DNA of 64,000 nucleotides from Blastococcus sp. TF02A-30 (GTDB lineage: Bacteria > Actinomycetota > Actinomycetes > Mycobacteriales > Geodermatophilaceae), in NCBI RefSeq assembly GCF_003319185.1, contig NZ_QOHJ01000001.1, forward strand, positions 186,001 through 250,000, in the 5' to 3' direction. Under the pieces are notes generated by a model. That model made no database searches. It had not been told where the DNA came from and worked only from the letters and a program-made list of their open reading frames with translations. Below, piece after piece: positions 8,833 through 17,090 of the stretch. Each line of letters begins with the position of its first letter. Position 1 is the stretch's first letter. The translations under genes and the position numbers were made by a program.

Positions 8833-8893
8833 ACGCATGCATGACCCTCCTGCTGCAGATGCCCTGCAGCCGCTGAGACCAGAGGAGGTGGGG
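8833..8893 (+). ncRNA. Possible structured leader (S6:S18-type) upstream of rpsF
   Basis: The segment before the rpsF start can pair CCTCCT with AGGAGG around an inner hairpin of two CTGCAG arms, leaving an unpaired CCG. This resembles the S6:S18 protein-binding leader known upstream of rpsF operons in several phyla. The match was judged by eye and is weak; pairing would also mask the ribosome site. Confidence 0.25.
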
Positions 8894-8899
8894 TTCTCC

Positions 8900-9187
8900 G
8901 TGCGCAATTACGAACTGATGGTCATCCTCGACCCCGATCTCGAGGAGCGCACCATCGCTCCCTCGCTCGACCGGTTCCTGACCGTGGTCACCAAGTCCGG
9001 TGGCACCGTCAAGACCGAGATCTGGGGCCGTCGCCGGATGGCCTACGAGATCAAGAAGCAGGTCGAGGGCATCTACGCCGTCATCGACATCCAGGCCGAG
9101 CCCGCCGCCGTCCAGGAGCTGGACCGCCAGCTGAACCTGAACGAGTCGGTGCTGCGCACGAAGCTGATGCGGCCCGAGGTCCACTGA
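8900..9187 (+). CDS. rpsF: 30S ribosomal protein S6
   Basis: 95-aa S6, which pairs with S18 on the small-subunit platform. The sequence [17 protein letters not shown] and the [23 protein letters not shown] block are family signatures. GTG at 8900 is chosen because GAGGAGGTG lies 11 nt upstream; the ATG at 8837 would add 21 non-homologous residues. First gene of rpsF-ssb-rpsR-rplI, with 2 bp to ssb. Confidence 0.97.
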   Translation: MRNYELMVILDPDLEERTIAPSLDRFLTVVTKSGGTVKTEIWGRRRMAYEIKKQVEGIYAVIDIQAEPAAVQELDRQLNLNESVLRTKLMRPEVH

Positions 9188-9189
9188 CC

Positions 9190-9681
9190 ATGGCCGGCGA
9201 GACCGTCATCACCGTCATCGGCAACCTGACTGCCGACCCGGAGCTGCGCTTCACGCCGTCGGGCGCTGCCGTCGCCAACTTCACCGTCGCGTCGACCCCG
9301 CGCACCTTCGACCGCCAGTCGCAGGAGTGGAAGGACGGCGAGGCGCTGTTCCTCCGCTGCAACGTGTGGCGCCAGGTGGCCGAGAACGTGGCCGAGTCGC
9401 TCACCCGCGGCTCCCGGGTCATCGTCAGCGGCCGGCTCAAGCAGCGCTCCTTCGACACGAAGGAAGGCGAGAAGCGCACCGTCATCGAGCTGGAGGTCGA
9501 CGAGATCGGCCCCTCGCTCCGGTACGCCACGGCCAAGGTCACCCGCGCCTCGCGCGGTGAGGGCGGCGGCGGCTTCGGAGGCGGCGGCGGTGGCGGCTTC
9601 TCCGGTGGCGGCGGCGGTGGCGGCGGTGCGAGCGACCCCTGGTCGACGCCGGCCGGCCCGTCCGACGAGCCTCCTTTCTGA
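9190..9681 (+). CDS. ssb: Single-stranded DNA-binding protein
   Basis: 163-aa SSB. The OB fold occupies residues 1-110 ([45 protein letters not shown]). A very Gly-rich linker follows, and the protein ends in the acidic tip SDEPPF that docks partner enzymes such as replication and repair factors. It is the replication gene embedded in the ribosomal operon, as is usual in bacteria. Confidence 0.97.
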   Translation: MAGETVITVIGNLTADPELRFTPSGAAVANFTVASTPRTFDRQSQEWKDGEALFLRCNVWRQVAENVAESLTRGSRVIVSGRLKQRSFDTKEGEKRTVIELEVDEIGPSLRYATAKVTRASRGEGGGGFGGGGGGGFSGGGGGGGGASDPWSTPAGPSDEPPF

Positions 9682-9723
9682 TCCTGACTTCCTGAGTTCG
9701 CTTACTTTTTCTGGAGAGAGACA

Positions 9724-9960
9724 GTGGCCAAGCCCCCTGTTCGCAAGCCCAAGAAGAAGGTCTGCCAGTTCTGCAAGGACAAGGCGACCTACATCGACTA
9801 CAAGGACACGACGCTGCTGCGGAAGTTCATCTCCGACCGCGGCAAGATCCGTGCCCGCCGCGTCAGCGGCAACTGCAGCCAGCACCAGCGGGACGTCGCC
9901 ACGGCCGTGAAGAACAGCCGTGAGATGGCCCTGCTGCCCTACACCTCGACGGCGCGCTGA
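9724..9960 (+). CDS. rpsR: 30S ribosomal protein S18, zinc-binding form
   Basis: 78 aa. CQFC near the N-terminus and NCSQH later supply four potential zinc ligands, so this is the zinc-containing version rather than the zinc-free paralogue used in zinc starvation. The core [20 protein letters not shown] is diagnostic. GTG at 9724 follows GGAGAGAG. It lies 2 bp from rplI. Confidence 0.96.
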   Translation: MAKPPVRKPKKKVCQFCKDKATYIDYKDTTLLRKFISDRGKIRARRVSGNCSQHQRDVATAVKNSREMALLPYTSTAR

Positions 9961-9962
9961 TC

Positions 9963-10418
9963 ATGAGCACGATGAAGCTGATCCTCACGCAGGAGGTCAC
10001 CGGTCTCGGGTCCTCCGGCGACACCGTCGAGGTCAAGGGCGGCTACGGCCGCAACTACCTCCTGCCCCGCGGGCTGGCCATCAAGGCCACCCGGGGTGCC
10101 GAGAAGCAGGTGGAGTCGCTCCGCCGGGCGCGTGCCACCCGCGAGGTGCGCTCGCTCGAGGAGGCGCAGGCCGTGGCCGGCTCGCTCAAGGGCCTGACCG
10201 TCCGCGTCCCGGCCCGCGCCGGTGACGGTGGCCGCCTGTTCGGCCGGGTCACCACCGCCGACGTCGTCGCCGCCGTGACCGCCGCCGGTGGTCCGGAGCT
10301 CGACCGTCGCCGGATCGAGCTGCCCAGCAGCATCAAGACCACGGGTCAGCACACCGTCACCGTGCGGGTGCACCCCGAGGTCCAGGCCCAGCTGGCCATC
10401 GAGGTCGTCGCGGGCTGA
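9963..10418 (+). CDS. rplI: 50S ribosomal protein L9
   Basis: 151 aa. The N-terminal RNA-binding domain reads [37 protein letters not shown] long connecting helix ([26 protein letters not shown]) and a C-terminal alpha/beta domain complete the normal two-lobed protein. Last gene of the operon, followed by a nested hairpin terminator. Confidence 0.97.
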   Translation: MSTMKLILTQEVTGLGSSGDTVEVKGGYGRNYLLPRGLAIKATRGAEKQVESLRRARATREVRSLEEAQAVAGSLKGLTVRVPARAGDGGRLFGRVTTADVVAAVTAAGGPELDRRRIELPSSIKTTGQHTVTVRVHPEVQAQLAIEVVAG

Positions 10419-10419
10419 A

Positions 10420-10502
10420 CCCCCTGAGGGCCTCCAGGGCCCTCGCTCGTCCCCGAGGGGCGTCGGACTCCGGTCCGGCGCCCCTCGCGGCGTCTCAGGG
10501 GG
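10420..10502 (+). terminator. Nested hairpin terminator after rplI
   Basis: The inner stem of 14 bp (10455-10468 with 10473-10486, one T-G pair) closes loop TCCG. An outer 9-bp stem (10420-10428, CCCCCTGAG, with 10494-10502) encloses it. It starts 2 nt past the rplI stop. Confidence 0.75.
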
Positions 10503-10984
10503 CTGGCGGGCAGGTCACGGCACGGGCCGGTCCGCGCCCCGCCCGCCGCGGTTCCTGCCGGCTGGGCGGGAGCCGGTCCGTCGTGCCCCCGGCCGGCGGC
10601 TCGGGACTCGTCCGTCACGCCGACACCACACGTGCCACACCCGGAAAAAACTTCCGCAGAAGTTTTCCTCCACAGCCGGGGGACGGCGTTCGTGCAGGTG
10701 GCGGGGGGGTGTCGGCTCGGGGACCACACGATGTCCCCGGCTGTCTCCACATGTCGACACGCCTCCGTCCACCGACTTGTCCACATGTTGTGCAGATCGA
10801 GGTGTTGGACGACGGCCCTCCGGGTTCCTAACGTCCTCCTCAGCTGCCGCCGGGCGCGAATCTGTCAGTGCCCGGCGCTAGCTTCGACCCGAACACCTGT
10901 TCGGTCCGGCGCGCTGCCGAACTCCCGTCTTCCCCGCGGTGAGCGGTCATGCGTGCGCGCCCGCAAGGAGAGGGAGGTACCCCC
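10503..10984. other. Intergenic region before dnaB
   Basis: No coding sequence is supported here. Items seen: an AT-rich hairpin at 10647-10666 (AAAACTTC, loop CGCA, GAAGTTTT), a consensus actinobacterial DnaA box at 10777, and a palindrome CCGAAC-N4-GTTCGG at 10889-10904 that matches 10 of the 12 fixed positions of the LexA box. The dnaB ribosome site AAGGAGAGGGAGG lies at 10965-10977. The promoter itself was not located. Confidence 0.5.
10777..10785 (+). promoter_or_regulatory. DnaA box TTGTCCACA
   Basis: Exact match to the DnaA box consensus of Streptomyces and mycobacteria. A one-mismatch copy on the other strand lies at 8746-8754 (TGTGGACAG). A single exact box upstream of dnaB suggests DnaA-linked control of helicase expression rather than an origin. 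Confidence 0.5.
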
Positions 10985-12355
10985 GTGGCGTTGGCCGACG
11001 AGTTCAGCCGGCCGTCCCCGACGGCGCCGGAGTACGACCGGCAGCCGCCGCAGGACGTGCAGGCGGAGCAGTCGGTGCTCGGCGGCATGCTGCTGAGCAA
11101 GGACGCGATCGCCGACGTGGTCGAGGTGCTGGCGGGGCCGGACTTCTACCGCCCGGCGCACCAGGTCATCTACGACTGCATCCTCGACCTGTACGGCAGG
11201 GGTGAGCCGGCCGACGCGATCACCGTCGCCGCCGAGCTCAACCGCACCGACCAGCTGTCGAAGATGGGCGGCGCGGTCTACCTGCACACGCTGATCCAGT
11301 CCACGCCCACCGCGGCCAACGCCGGCTACTACGCGGCGATCGTCGCGGAGCAGGCGGTGCTGCGGCGGCTGGTCGAGGCCGGCACCCGCGTGGTGCAGCT
11401 GGGCTACGGCGCGGCCGGTGGGCGGGGCGACGTCGACGACATCGTCGACCGCGCCCAGCAGGAAATCTACGACGTCACCGAGAAGCGCATGAGCGAGGAC
11501 TACTCGCGCCTCGAGGACGTCCTGCAGCCGACCATGGACGAGCTGGACGCCATCGCCTCGCGCGGTGGGGTCAGCCGCGGCGTGCCCACCGGCATCCGCG
11601 ACCTCGACGAGCTCACCAACGGCCTGCAGGCGGGCCAGATGGTGGTCATCGCGGCGCGTCCCGGTGTCGGCAAGAGCACGCTGGGGCTCGACATCGCGCG
11701 CTCGGCGACGGTGAAGCACCACCTGCCGGCCGTCATCTTCTCGCTCGAGATGAGCAAGCACGAGATCACGATGCGTCTGCTGTCGGCCGAGGCGAAGGTG
11801 CCGCTGCACCACATGCGCGCCGGCACGCTGAGCGACGAGGACTGGTCGAAGCTGGCCCGCCGGATGGGCGAGATCGCCGACGCGCCGCTCTACATCGACG
11901 ACTCCCCCAACATGACGATGATGGAGATCCGGGCGAAGGCGCGGCGGCTCAAGCAGCGCAACGACCTCAAGCTCGTGGTCATCGACTACCTCCAGCTGAT
12001 GACCTCCGGCAAGAAGGTCGAGAGCCGCCAGCAGGAGGTCTCGGAGTTCTCCCGTGCGCTCAAGCTGCTCGCCAAGGAGCTCGAGGTCCCGGTCATCGCG
12101 ATGTCGCAGCTCAACCGCGGGTCCGAGCAGCGTCAGGACAAGAAGCCGATGCTCTCCGACCTCCGCGAGTCCGGCTCGATCGAGCAGGACGCCGACATGG
12201 TCATGATGATCCACCGCGAGGACATGTACGAGAAGGAGTCCCCGCGAGCCGGCGAGGCCGACATCATGCTGGTCAAGCACCGCAACGGCCCGACCGCCAA
12301 CGTGACCGTCGCCTTCCAGGGCCACTACAGCCGCTTCGTGGACATGGCGAACTAG
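10985..12355 (+). CDS. dnaB: Replicative DNA helicase
   Basis: 456-aa hexameric 5'-3' helicase of the replisome. Residues 1-150 are the N-terminal domain (DVQAEQSVLGGMLLSKDAIADV), which meets primase. The RecA-like motor follows, with the Walker A loop ARPGVGKST near residue 230, SLEMSK, VVIDYLQLM (Walker B) and MSQLNRGSEQR. The length is normal and no intein is present, unlike some mycobacterial dnaB genes. The GTG at 10985 is preferred over ATG 10949 because a strong ribosome site is correctly spaced 7 nt before it. This is the Rv0058 position; conserved gene order ends here, at the edge of the island. Confidence 0.96.
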   Translation: MALADEFSRPSPTAPEYDRQPPQDVQAEQSVLGGMLLSKDAIADVVEVLAGPDFYRPAHQVIYDCILDLYGRGEPADAITVAAELNRTDQLSKMGGAVYLHTLIQSTPTAANAGYYAAIVAEQAVLRRLVEAGTRVVQLGYGAAGGRGDVDDIVDRAQQEIYDVTEKRMSEDYSRLEDVLQPTMDELDAIASRGGVSRGVPTGIRDLDELTNGLQAGQMVVIAARPGVGKSTLGLDIARSATVKHHLPAVIFSLEMSKHEITMRLLSAEAKVPLHHMRAGTLSDEDWSKLARRMGEIADAPLYIDDSPNMTMMEIRAKARRLKQRNDLKLVVIDYLQLMTSGKKVESRQQEVSEFSRALKLLAKELEVPVIAMSQLNRGSEQRQDKKPMLSDLRESGSIEQDADMVMMIHREDMYEKESPRAGEADIMLVKHRNGPTANVTVAFQGHYSRFVDMAN

Positions 12356-12430
12356 CGAGCTGACCCGGCCCGGCACCCGTGTAGGACGACAGTGCTGAGG
12401 TCGATTGCGACACGAATTGTCACCGGGAAG

Positions 12431-12469
12431 TGACACCTGAGCGTCACCACATGCGACGCTCAGGTGTCA
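12431..12469 (+). terminator. dnaB terminator hairpin
   Basis: Perfect 15-bp stem (TGACACCTGAGCGTC at 12431-12445 with its complement at 12455-12469), loop of 9 nt, about 75 nt after the dnaB stop. Its right arm runs into the left junction repeat. Confidence 0.8.
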
Positions 12470-12505
12470 CCGGGCCCTGTGGAAAGACGACATGGGGTGT
12501 CACCG
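12465..12505 (+). repeat. Left junction copy of an imperfect 41-bp direct repeat
   Basis: The order is TGTCACCG, CCTGTGGAAA, one base, ACGACA and TGTCACCG again. The copy at 27161-27201 has the same blocks, the same orientation and the same total length; at least 32 of 41 positions agree. The two copies bracket the low-GC island. Confidence 0.55.
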
Positions 12506-12625
12506 TCTGAGCGACGTCTTCTCTGAAGGCGCCCCTCGCCTCGGGACAGGGCACCGACGAAGTGGCGGATCGCGGGGTCTCGCCCCCCAGTGGTGCGCCG
12601 TCATGGCCGGGTCGGAGGAGCACAG

Positions 12626-13954
12626 TTGCCCAACCTCTATGCGGAGAAGGGCGGCGGAGACGACGAACCCTTCATTGCTACGTTCCTGCTCGTCCTTCCT
12701 GAGCCGCTGCCCATCGCGCATGGGAGTACGTGGACGAGACAGACGGAGGACCGGGAACCGCTCCTCGATGGGGTCGAAGTCCGACCGCTCGAACACCTAA
12801 GGCGAATAGAACCTGTAGACGAGGACGCTGAGGGATACAACTTCGTCTCGGTTCGCTTCTGGCAAGTTCCGGACGACCAAGAAGATGTTCCCGTGTTCCT
12901 CCACCGGACCCGGCTCGCTGGCCGCGTTGCCCATTCGCTCAATCCCGAGGCTGTACGTGACCCGGAGGGCATCGCCGAGGCCTGGCCGAACGACCACAAG
13001 CCCTACCAAACCGTCGTCGAGGCCACGACCTTCGTTGCTGGGTCGGCGGACCTTGAGGGGACAGCGACCCGTGCCGACCCCCTGACCCGGTGTATTGAGG
13101 TGGTGACCGATTTTCACCGGGCTTACCGCGTTGCAACGAGAAGTCACGTGCCGGAACTGACCTACGAGCGTCTCCACCCAGCAGTCCTGTGGTTCCGCCG
13201 CCCTGTCGACGCGGAGGGGGCCGCTCCGGAGCCCGCAGGGCTGCTGATGCTGGAGAACCGGAACTTCGCCATGCCCGAGATGACCCCGCTGGGCGACGGT
13301 GTGCTCTGGCAGATTGCCCAGTACAACGCCCGGGGTGCAGCGGGTGACCCCTTCGCCGCCTATGCCGAGCGGAGGCTGGAAGCGGAGATTGAGGTGTGGA
13401 CGAACGGTCGTCCACGAGAGGGCGTTGTCCAGTGTGGAATCGCGGCCGAGGTGTTGTTGGGGGCCCTTCTCGGCATGGCCATGTGGGAAGAGCATCTGTC
13501 AGGGGCGCTGACGGTTGAAGAGGCAGCGGACGTGCTGTCCCTCGACGTAACGCCTCGAATCAAGAGCCAGTATGAGAAGCGGTTCGGTGGCAAGTGGAGG
13601 TTCACAGAGAACCCAATCAGGCGGTGGCACACCGACATCGCGGAGCCACGAAACCGGGCGGTGCACGCGGGCGTGAAGCCGGGGGACGACCAAGCGACGG
13701 CGGCATTGGAGGCCCTGTTGGCATTGGAACGCTACGTCGGCGACCGGCTTGCGGCTTCGTGGAAGACGTATCCCCGGACCGCGTGGCTCTTCTTGGGGAG
13801 TGCAGGCTTTCGTAAGCGTGGAAAGAAGAAATTGCAGGCAGTGGAGGCTTGGATCGCGAGCCAAGGTTCCAACAACTTCGCGGCTTGGGTCCGCGACTAT
13901 CAAGGGTGGCGGCGGGAGGTCGACGCGCTTGTGTCAAGACGCCGTCGTGCCTAG
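12626..13954 (+). CDS. Unknown protein with a C-terminal HEPN-like motif
   Basis: 442 aa, function unknown. The N-terminal two-thirds is a mixed alpha/beta region with no motif I recognise. Near the C-terminus, EPRNRAVHAG supplies R342-N-x3-H347, the Rx4H signature of HEPN ribonucleases, placed between helices (LEALLALERYVGDRLAASW follows). HEPN proteins are frequent in phage-defence and toxin systems, so an RNA-cutting defence role is plausible but inferred. The TTG at 12626 is chosen because GGAGGAG precedes it by 5 nt; a GTG at 12590 in the same frame lacks a ribosome site. Base composition is lower in GC than dnaB next door. It could be cargo of the transposition operon, being beyond that operon's 3' end. 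Confidence 0.7.
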   Translation: MPNLYAEKGGGDDEPFIATFLLVLPEPLPIAHGSTWTRQTEDREPLLDGVEVRPLEHLRRIEPVDEDAEGYNFVSVRFWQVPDDQEDVPVFLHRTRLAGRVAHSLNPEAVRDPEGIAEAWPNDHKPYQTVVEATTFVAGSADLEGTATRADPLTRCIEVVTDFHRAYRVATRSHVPELTYERLHPAVLWFRRPVDAEGAAPEPAGLLMLENRNFAMPEMTPLGDGVLWQIAQYNARGAAGDPFAAYAERRLEAEIEVWTNGRPREGVVQCGIAAEVLLGALLGMAMWEEHLSGALTVEEAADVLSLDVTPRIKSQYEKRFGGKWRFTENPIRRWHTDIAEPRNRAVHAGVKPGDDQATAALEALLALERYVGDRLAASWKTYPRTAWLFLGSAGFRKRGKKKLQAVEAWIASQGSNNFAAWVRDYQGWRREVDALVSRRRRA

Positions 13955-14039
13955 GGCAGGCATGCCCGTGAGGAGACTGGGTTGGCGGCGTTGATCGGTG
14001 CGCCTTCACGGTCGCCGAACTTCAACCACCGCGAGTAAG

Positions 14040-14381
14040 TCAGCGTCCGCGCGGCCAGAGGACGGGCGGCGGCTGACAGTCCTGGTGTTCCACCAGGAAC
14101 GCCATGACTTCGTCCATGGTGCTCAGCGGCAGCCAATGGCGACTGGTTCGTGTGCGGGCGATCTCATCCTCGGTCAGGCGGTAGGAAGCGAACTCGGGTG
14201 CGAAGGGCCAGGCGGCTATGTCGCGTCGCAGGAGGCAGGGGTTGCACCAGGCCGCATAGACCGCCTTCCATAGATGCGCCATGAGCCAGGTCATTCGTTC
14301 GACCTCGATGTGCCCATCATCTGTTGCGAAGGCCCCGCTAAGCGCGAGGAAGAAGGAGACATCCCTTCGGCTGGGTGTCAT
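14040..14381 (-). CDS. Small hypothetical protein, last gene of the Tn7-like operon
   Basis: 113 aa, no family recognised. It is Trp-rich and helical (MTWLMAHLWKAVYAAWCNPCLL) with a CNPC pair and a Pro/Arg end. Its ATG overlaps the stop of the XRE gene by 4 nt (ATGA), which ties it to the transposition operon. Coupling argues for a real accessory subunit or regulator, but nothing in the sequence gives its action. Confidence 0.6.
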   Translation of the reverse strand: MTPSRRDVSFFLALSGAFATDDGHIEVERMTWLMAHLWKAVYAAWCNPCLLRRDIAAWPFAPEFASYRLTEDEIARTRTSRHWLPLSTMDEVMAFLVEHQDCQPPPVLWPRGR

Positions 14382-15082
14382 GGGTGAGCGAACCTCGCGG
14401 CGTCGGACAGGCGGGGTCGCGAGCCTTCAAGGTGAACGACGCCGACGTTGGCTAGACGTCCGATCACGAAGCGCTGTCGAGTCTCGTTGGCGGTGGTCAC
14501 TTTCTGGCCGGTGTGAAGCGCGTAGGCGGCCTTGTACTCAGTTGTCTTGAGACCCCGAGCGTGGGCCTGGGCGGTGGCTAGGGAGGCTCGGCTAGCGAGG
14601 TGGTCGGCGATGGGGCTGACGCGGCTCTCGCCGTGCTCCCTGACGATCCGGAGCCCGGCGGTGCCCAGACGCTCGTTTGCCACGTGCAGGGCGCTGTTGA
14701 GGCGGTCGAGCGGCCAGCCGAGTGCTAGCGCGATGTCGCTGTTCGAGGCAGCGGTCTCACGGTCGTAGAGGACCGCGATGACGGTGGAGGCATCGTCGGC
14801 GGTGTGGTCGTCCTGCGGCCGATCGCTGGCAACCGCCCTGCACGCTTCCGGTGCAGCCCTCGGCGCGGCGAACATGGACCGCAACGGGAGCCCGAGCGTG
14901 TCGGCCAAGCGGGTGAGCGTAGCGACCCGGATCTCGCCGGGGTCGGGGTCGCCGTCGAGGATGCGTTGCAGTGAGCGGACGGCGATGTCTACGCGGAACG
15001 CGATCTCGCTCGGCGCGAGACCGGTCTGCTGGAGTGCTGCTCGGATTGCCGTCAGGTCGAAGACGGACGCGGCGTTAGTCAT
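14378..15082 (-). CDS. XRE-family helix-turn-helix protein
   Basis: 234 aa. Residues 12-65 form a Cro/C1-type helix-turn-helix (GLAPSEIAFRVDIAVRSLQRI, then TLTRLADTLGLPLRSMF). A second region (about 95-230) looks like a winged-helix fold (SNSDIALALGWPLDRLNSALHVANERLGTAGLRIV). The start shares one base with the upstream stop (TGATG). Within a transposition operon it may repress transposase expression or act in target binding in place of TniQ. The inverted repeats upstream of tnsA (19563-19635) are candidate binding sites. The direction of control is inferred. Confidence 0.75.
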   Translation of the reverse strand: MTNAASVFDLTAIRAALQQTGLAPSEIAFRVDIAVRSLQRILDGDPDPGEIRVATLTRLADTLGLPLRSMFAAPRAAPEACRAVASDRPQDDHTADDASTVIAVLYDRETAASNSDIALALGWPLDRLNSALHVANERLGTAGLRIVREHGESRVSPIADHLASRASLATAQAHARGLKTTEYKAAYALHTGQKVTTANETRQRFVIGRLANVGVVHLEGSRPRLSDAARFAHP

Positions 15083-16275
15083 CAGAGGCTCCGTACGTCG
15101 AGGCCGAGGCGGTGGAGCACTCGGGTGGAGTTCGTGGAGTGATCGCTTCGCAGGTTGCGGCCGTCGATCGGGAGCCCCAGGTCACGGCGAGCGTCGATCA
15201 GCACCTCCAGGTGGCGTCGCTCGCCGCGGAGGTTGAGGTAGGAATCGCCTGGTCGGGCGCCTTCGGCTATGCGGCGCAGGAGTTGAGCGGCGAGCAGTGG
15301 GCGCGCTAGCGAGGGAATTGGGCGGCCTACGAGCACGCCTCGGTCGAGGGCGCGGTCGATCGCCTCGACCGTGACAGACGGGAGTGGCTGCGCTCCGATG
15401 CCCAGCAGGTAGAGCGCCGTGGTCGCGGAGCGCTCCGGGCGGATGTAGGCCCCCAGCGCCCGCCAGTCCTTATCCGTCGGATGGAGTCCGCGATTGCAGG
15501 AGAGGACGCCAAGCAGTCGGTCGGGGTGGGCGTGGAGGAGATGGCCGCGGCTGAAGAAGGCGCTCTGCGTTGCACGCAGCGCGACCATCATGGATGCGGT
15601 TGTCACCGCGTTCGCGGTCTCGCTGTCAAGGTAGGCGATGACCGCCTCCGGCTCGGGCCGAACAGTCAGCGCACCTTGGTAGGTGCGGACGTAGTCAGCG
15701 TCGATGGCTTCGAACCGTTCGCGGGTGTTTAGTTCGCGTGACCGGTAGCGGAAGAGCAGGAAATCCGCGACTGGCAGATGGCTGAGGTCGTACGCGTCCT
15801 CGGAGACGGTGGAAATGTCTCCTGCGGTGGTCGCCCGCTCCTGACTGGCGAGCCAGGCGGTCCAGTCCAGTGGCCGGGTCGGCAGTCCAGTGCTCTCAAG
15901 GCGATGGCGTGTCGCCCCAAGGTGCCCCGGCTCGCACACCAGCACGAGGTCTGTGCCCTCGGGCAGTAGGCCGAGGAGTGTCGCGATGGTCCGAGTGCGC
16001 GCCTGCTGGGCGTCCAGTAGCGCTACCGACTCGATGCCATGCGCTTTGACCCATACGGGCGCGTACGTGCGGTGCTCCGAGGTACGGGTGGTGTTGCCAC
16101 CCGCAACACGGACGTCTTTGCCCATCGCCTGAAGTAGCGCCAGGGCGACCGCACCCGGCTGTGTCTCCCTTGGAGCCAAGTGAAGGAGGAGGGCGCCCGT
16201 CTCGGGACCGAAGCGGCCCGAGAGATGTCGGGAGGGGATGGTGCCGGTGGGCGCCTCCACGATGCCGATGCTCAT
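15082..16275 (-). CDS. Unrecognised 397-aa protein in the TniQ/TnsD position of the transposition operon
   Basis: Fourth gene of the operon, overlapping the ATPase gene by 4 nt (ATGA). I find no zinc knuckles or TniQ signature. The N-terminal half (about 60-150) has an alternating hydrophobic pattern (ESVALLDAQQARTRTIATLLGLLPEGTDLVLVCEPGHL), as in a nucleotide-binding or Rossmann-like fold but without a Walker loop. The C-terminal half is helical and Arg-rich (SLARPLLAAQLLRRIAEGARPGDSYLNLRGERRHLEVLIDARRDLGL), suited to DNA contact. Position and coupling suggest the factor that links target DNA to the ATPase, a hypothesis only. Confidence 0.7.
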   Translation of the reverse strand: MSIGIVEAPTGTIPSRHLSGRFGPETGALLLHLAPRETQPGAVALALLQAMGKDVRVAGGNTTRTSEHRTYAPVWVKAHGIESVALLDAQQARTRTIATLLGLLPEGTDLVLVCEPGHLGATRHRLESTGLPTRPLDWTAWLASQERATTAGDISTVSEDAYDLSHLPVADFLLFRYRSRELNTRERFEAIDADYVRTYQGALTVRPEPEAVIAYLDSETANAVTTASMMVALRATQSAFFSRGHLLHAHPDRLLGVLSCNRGLHPTDKDWRALGAYIRPERSATTALYLLGIGAQPLPSVTVEAIDRALDRGVLVGRPIPSLARPLLAAQLLRRIAEGARPGDSYLNLRGERRHLEVLIDARRDLGLPIDGRNLRSDHSTNSTRVLHRLGLDVRSL

Positions 16276-17063
16276 GCGATGTCCGTTCCGAGCATGGAGC
16301 GGAGCAGGCGGACATCATCCCGCGTGAGGCCGGTCGCCTTGTTGGCCGAGGTGCTGTCCGGCAGAAAGCGGATGTGCTTACCGATTTGGTGCCAGGCACG
16401 GATGCTCCGGCGGGCGATCCGCTCATTCATCTTCTGGATGATCTTGGGGTCGGTCAGCGCCAGGCGAGGGTGTTGTGCTCCTGCGATCGCGATGACGTCT
16501 TCGACGTCGCTGATGAGGTCGAAGGACACCCAACGGGCGATCCGACCGCGAACCTCCTCAGCCCGAGCGAGTTCACGGCGCACGTCGCAGCCGACGAGCA
16601 GAAGAGGAAACGGTGTGTCTCGCGTAGCGGCGGCATCCCACAAGTAGCGGAGTTGCTGCGCCCCTTGCAGGCCGACGTGGTGAACCTCGTCCGCGATGAG
16701 GCCGATGTCCCCATCACAGAGGCGGTCGACCAGGGTGGTGCTCATCAGGCGCTCGGTTCCGCCCGCGGGGCGCTGGAAGACGGCTTCGTAGACCGTTGCG
16801 ATGAGGTCCCGCGGGTGGGCCCGCAGGGGAAGGACGCAGTAGCGCCACTTGCGCTTGGACTGGGCAGCGGCGTACGCGCATGCAGTGGTCTTGCCGGTTC
16901 CTGCGGGTCCGTCGAAGCATGTGATGTCGAGCAGTTCATCCATCATGCGGAACGCCTGAGCGGCGGCCTGAAGCGTGAACGTCTGCCCCACGCTGGCCGG
17001 AACGGGGGGCAACGCTCCGGCCCTGCCGAGAAGCGGGGTCATGGCGGCTGGTGAGTTGGTCAT
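16272..17063 (-). CDS. TnsC/TniB-like AAA+ ATPase
   Basis: 263 aa from ATG 17063, which has GGAGA 5 nt upstream; an in-frame ATG at 17087 would add 8 residues. Walker A is GPAGTGKT at about 52-59 and Walker B LIADE at about 122-126, followed by the sensor-like LLLVGCDVRREL and a C-terminal helical part (IIQKMNERIARRSIRAWHQIGKHI). In Tn7-like and Mu-like transposons this ATPase coats target DNA and activates the transposase. It sits between the DDE transposase (27-bp gap) and the 397-aa protein (4-nt overlap). IstB-type helper proteins are an alternative, less likely beside a TnsA-like gene. Confidence 0.85.
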   Translation of the reverse strand: MTNSPAAMTPLLGRAGALPPVPASVGQTFTLQAAAQAFRMMDELLDITCFDGPAGTGKTTACAYAAAQSKRKWRYCVLPLRAHPRDLIATVYEAVFQRPAGGTERLMSTTLVDRLCDGDIGLIADEVHHVGLQGAQQLRYLWDAAATRDTPFPLLLVGCDVRRELARAEEVRGRIARWVSFDLISDVEDVIAIAGAQHPRLALTDPKIIQKMNERIARRSIRAWHQIGKHIRFLPDSTSANKATGLTRDDVRLLRSMLGTDIA

Positions 17064-17090
17064 ATCGGTCTCCGTTGTCGCGAACATGGG

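Noticed and set aside
10777-10785. Replication origin before dnaB
   Set aside because: Only one exact DnaA box, no AT-rich unwinding region and no dnaA/dnaN nearby.
10985-12355. Intein in dnaB
   Set aside because: The protein is of normal length and motifs are continuous.
12492-12800. 102-aa plus-strand frame before the HEPN-type gene
   Set aside because: Overlaps the HEPN-type frame whose TTG start has the good ribosome site; composition is that of an out-of-frame reading.
13951-14136. Small minus-strand frame behind the 14040 gene
   Set aside because: Overlaps the 3' end of the coupled operon gene, has no ribosome site, and no recognisable motif.
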